DNA from: a virus
Length of the DNA stretch: 64,000 nucleotides
IMG/VR virus record: IMGVR_UViG_3300027906_000009
Location: 27,315-91,314 of that record
Strand: one strand, 5' to 3'
The notes under the pieces were generated by a model. It saw only the letters and a list, made by a program, of their open reading frames with translations, did no database searches and was not told where the DNA came from. This document shows, piece by piece, positions 62,530 through 64,000 of this stretch; the stretch's first letter is position 1; the number at the start of each line of letters is the position of its first letter. Position numbers and translations under genes: made by a program.

Positions 62530-63216
62530 CTATTTGCTGTTTTTTTGGTAGGAACTGACAGTTACCGGAAAAAGTTCGTTTGCAATCGACAAACATGCCC
62601 GGGCAACTTGTTGTATTTCCCACTGGGCTCCTGAGTGGATTCTGAGGTTAATAAACTTTAATAAATTACCTAGGTTACAAGTGCCATAATATTCGGTATA
62701 TAAATTTTGTGGCAAAACGCCTCTTGCCTGCTCTCTGCAGACGCCAGACTTTATCAAAGAATTGTATAGGTATAAACTAGATCGATTATGAGCAACAACA
62801 GCGTCAGATGCTGACAAAGTGGTTGAATCTAATTCGGGATTCACCAATTCATCATTACTAGCTTGCCTATTAGATTTATGTTGTGTTCTGAATACATCTG
62901 GAGAATAAAATTTCATATCTACATCTGTATATCTTCTACTTATCTCATTGTATGACCAAGTTCTGTGTCTATGATGTTGAGATCTTATGAATAGGGGAAC
63001 TGTAAACTTGAATGTAATTACATTATGTTCTAATGTTGAGGTATGTTTATGTTTGATGAGGTAATTTATGAGTTTTTTATCTCTGTCATCTAAATTGTCC
63101 TTGTTAATACCGAATGAAACGCGAGCGGAATTAACGACAGTTAGATCGCTACCCATGTGGTCAACATATTCAACTGCTCCAATATTATCATGAAATATTT
63201 CTATTCTTTTGTTCAT
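62530..63216 (-). CDS. thyX: Flavin-dependent thymidylate synthase
   Basis: A 228-residue ThyX, which makes dTMP from dUMP with methylene-tetrahydrofolate and FAD. The signature RHRTWSYNEISRR (residues 83-95) is complete. Length is normal for the family. It supplies thymidine nucleotides for phage replication and is common in phages. The ATG has no ribosome binding site, but a strong promoter is positioned so that the transcript should begin at the start codon. It is followed by the thioredoxin-like gene after a 56-base gap. Confidence 0.93.
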   Translation of the reverse strand: MNKRIEIFHDNIGAVEYVDHMGSDLTVVNSARVSFGINKDNLDDRDKKLINYLIKHKHTSTLEHNVITFKFTVPLFIRSQHHRHRTWSYNEISRRYTDVDMKFYSPDVFRTQHKSNRQASNDELVNPELDSTTLSASDAVVAHNRSSLYLYNSLIKSGVCREQARGVLPQNLYTEYYGTCNLGNLLKFINLRIHSGAQWEIQQVARACLSIANELFPVTVSSYQKNSK

Positions 63217-63222
63217 GGACTT

Positions 63223-63251
63223 ATTATATCAAAAAGTAAATAATATTTCAA
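63223..63251 (-). promoter_or_regulatory. Extended -10 sigma70-type promoter giving a leaderless thyX message
   Basis: On the minus strand TTGAAA, then 17 bases ending in TGA, then a perfect TATAAT, then six bases to the thyX ATG. The TG extension and exact spacing make a strong promoter whose expected +1 is the A of the start codon. No ribosome binding site can fit between. Confidence 0.8.
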
Positions 63252-63252
63252 A

Positions 63253-63567
63253 CTAAATTGAAAAACTTTCTCCGCAGCCGCACGTCCTTTTTGCATTTGG
63301 GTTTACGAATTTGAAGCCAGATTGGTTTAATTCATCGATGAAGTCTATCTGTGTGCCCATTAGATATAAATAACTCTTTGGGTCTACATAGATTTTCACT
63401 CCATGGCTCTCCAAGACTTTGTCTTTTTCTTTTTCAGTATCGAATTTCAACTGGTAAGTAAAACCGGAGCAACCTCCTCCTTGAACGGCAGCCCTTATTC
63501 CAGTTTCTTTTTTTTCTGCTAGGAGTGTTTTAATTTTGTTTGCAGCAAATTCAGTTAACGTAACCAT
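63253..63567 (-). CDS. A-type iron-sulfur carrier (IscA/ErpA/HesB-like)
   Basis: A 104-residue protein with the three ligand cysteines of A-type carriers: GGGCSGFTY (C33) and CGCGESF (C96, C98). It carries Fe-S clusters from the assembly system to target enzymes. The ATG at 63567 (MVTLTEFAANKI) overlaps the end of the preceding gene region; the frame is open to 63594, but those residues precede the family's usual start. No ribosome binding site, so translation is probably coupled to the virion-like gene before it. Marine phages often carry such genes; targets here could include the Cas4-like nuclease. Confidence 0.88.
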   Translation of the reverse strand: MVTLTEFAANKIKTLLAEKKETGIRAAVQGGGCSGFTYQLKFDTEKEKDKVLESHGVKIYVDPKSYLYLMGTQIDFIDELNQSGFKFVNPNAKRTCGCGESFSI

Positions 63568-63568
63568 A

Positions 63569-64000
63569 TTAGAAAGGCTGCAATTCAAAAACAACTGTTA
63601 TATTTACTCTGCCATGATTGTTTGTCGGATTAACAGATATCCCAATTACGTCATTAGCACTGAATGTGGCAGAATTTGAAAATGTTGCCTTAACCACTGT
63701 ATTAGCTGTAGACAGATCTATAGTCTGAGTCTCTGTTGCTGTTGAATTTAACTGTTCTGTGCCGTCAGAGGACTTGTGAAAACCAACCTCCGTGCTTCCC
63801 GGTGTTGAGTCAGACCTAATCAATACATATTTTAATGTTCCATTTGAGGGCACAATAAATTTATTATTAACGCCTGGTGATGAGGTTGATCCAGTATCAA
63901 CGGGTCTGATAAATACTTTATCACTGCTGCTGTTTGCAGTGTATTTTGCATTAAAAAAATGTTTCAGCACCAATGTGCTTTCATCTATATCATCGCCGGT
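63569..64000 (-). CDS. Fibre-like virion protein, 5' end beyond the window
   Basis: About 143 codons are visible and the frame stays open to the edge, so the start is outside. The sequence is Ser/Thr/Asn-rich and beta-strand-like (KFIVPSNGTLKYVLIRS, then TFSANDVIGISVNPTNN), similar to a domain repeated in tail-fibre and surface proteins of marine phages. It ends FELQPF, two bases before the Fe-S carrier start. It shows that a structural gene lies to the right of the auxiliary block. Confidence 0.7.
   Translation of the reverse strand, partial: TGDDIDESTLVLKHFFNAKYTANSSSDKVFIRPVDTGSTSSPGVNNKFIVPSNGTLKYVLIRSDSTPGSTEVGFHKSSDGTEQLNSTATETQTIDLSTANTVVKATFSNSATFSANDVIGISVNPTNNHGRVNITVVFELQPF

Overview
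The window is part of a large, AT-rich, tailed double-stranded DNA phage genome with a T4-type (myovirus) plan. The evidence is a T4 gp17-type terminase, gp6- and gp25-type baseplate wedge proteins, a gp55-type late sigma factor, a gp46/gp47-type recombination nuclease, a RuvC-like resolvase, a zinc-finger/Toprim primase, ClpP, PhoH and ThyX. Heptose-type sugar genes and a lipobox lipoprotein suggest a Gram-negative host. Several gene families recall marine T4-like myophages, but the host cannot be named from the sequence. Coding is almost continuous: no stretch over 300 bases lacks a gene. All genes but one lie on the minus strand, so they are read from high to low coordinates.

In order of transcription: (1) 64.0-59.2 kb is an auxiliary block with the end of a fibre-like virion protein, an A-type Fe-S carrier, ThyX, a thioredoxin-like protein, an unknown gene, cysteine synthase, TilS, a CAU-anticodon tRNA and a small Hc1-histone-like protein. 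ThyX and TilS have sigma70-type promoters placed so close to the start codon that their messages should be leaderless. (2) 59.2-57.3 kb holds a ClpP-like protease, an unknown gene, the only plus-strand gene (a secreted trypsin-like lipoprotein) and a small exported peptide. (3) 57.2-54.2 kb has PIN-PhoH, a zinc metallopeptidase, a small unknown gene and a Cas4-like PD-(D/E)XK nuclease. They overlap end to start and run into (4) 54.2-47.2 kb, a glycan cassette with two GT4 transferases, a GT9 transferase, a split HldE-like pair, a HAD phosphatase, a cupin, a 2OG-Fe(II) oxygenase and a pyruvyltransferase-like protein. (5) 47.2-45.4 kb has small conserved phage genes and the late sigma factor.

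(6) 45.4-8.0 kb is the virion module. It includes proteins of 3117 and 3452 residues, which use about 20 kb, with gp25, gp6 and an 864-residue protein between them, followed by 279-, 1033-, 1074-, 340-, 481- and 394-residue proteins. The major capsid, sheath and tube genes are not recognised and probably lie outside. (7) 8.0-5.6 kb has a J-domain protein, RuvC, primase and two tiny proteins with a shared N-terminal motif. (8) A consensus sigma70 promoter then precedes a single-chain Mre11-Rad50-like protein, a holin-like/coiled-coil membrane cassette, two small unknown genes and the start of the terminase, which is cut by the window edge.

The genes form long, tightly coupled operons with many 1-4 nt start/stop overlaps. 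The most interesting leads are a short N-terminal helix ending in an (I/L)-x-E site on four unrelated small proteins, a possible capsid-targeting tag; the tRNA(CAU)-TilS pair; the leaderless auxiliary genes; the fused Mre11-Rad50; and the glycan cassette with its inverted HldE halves.
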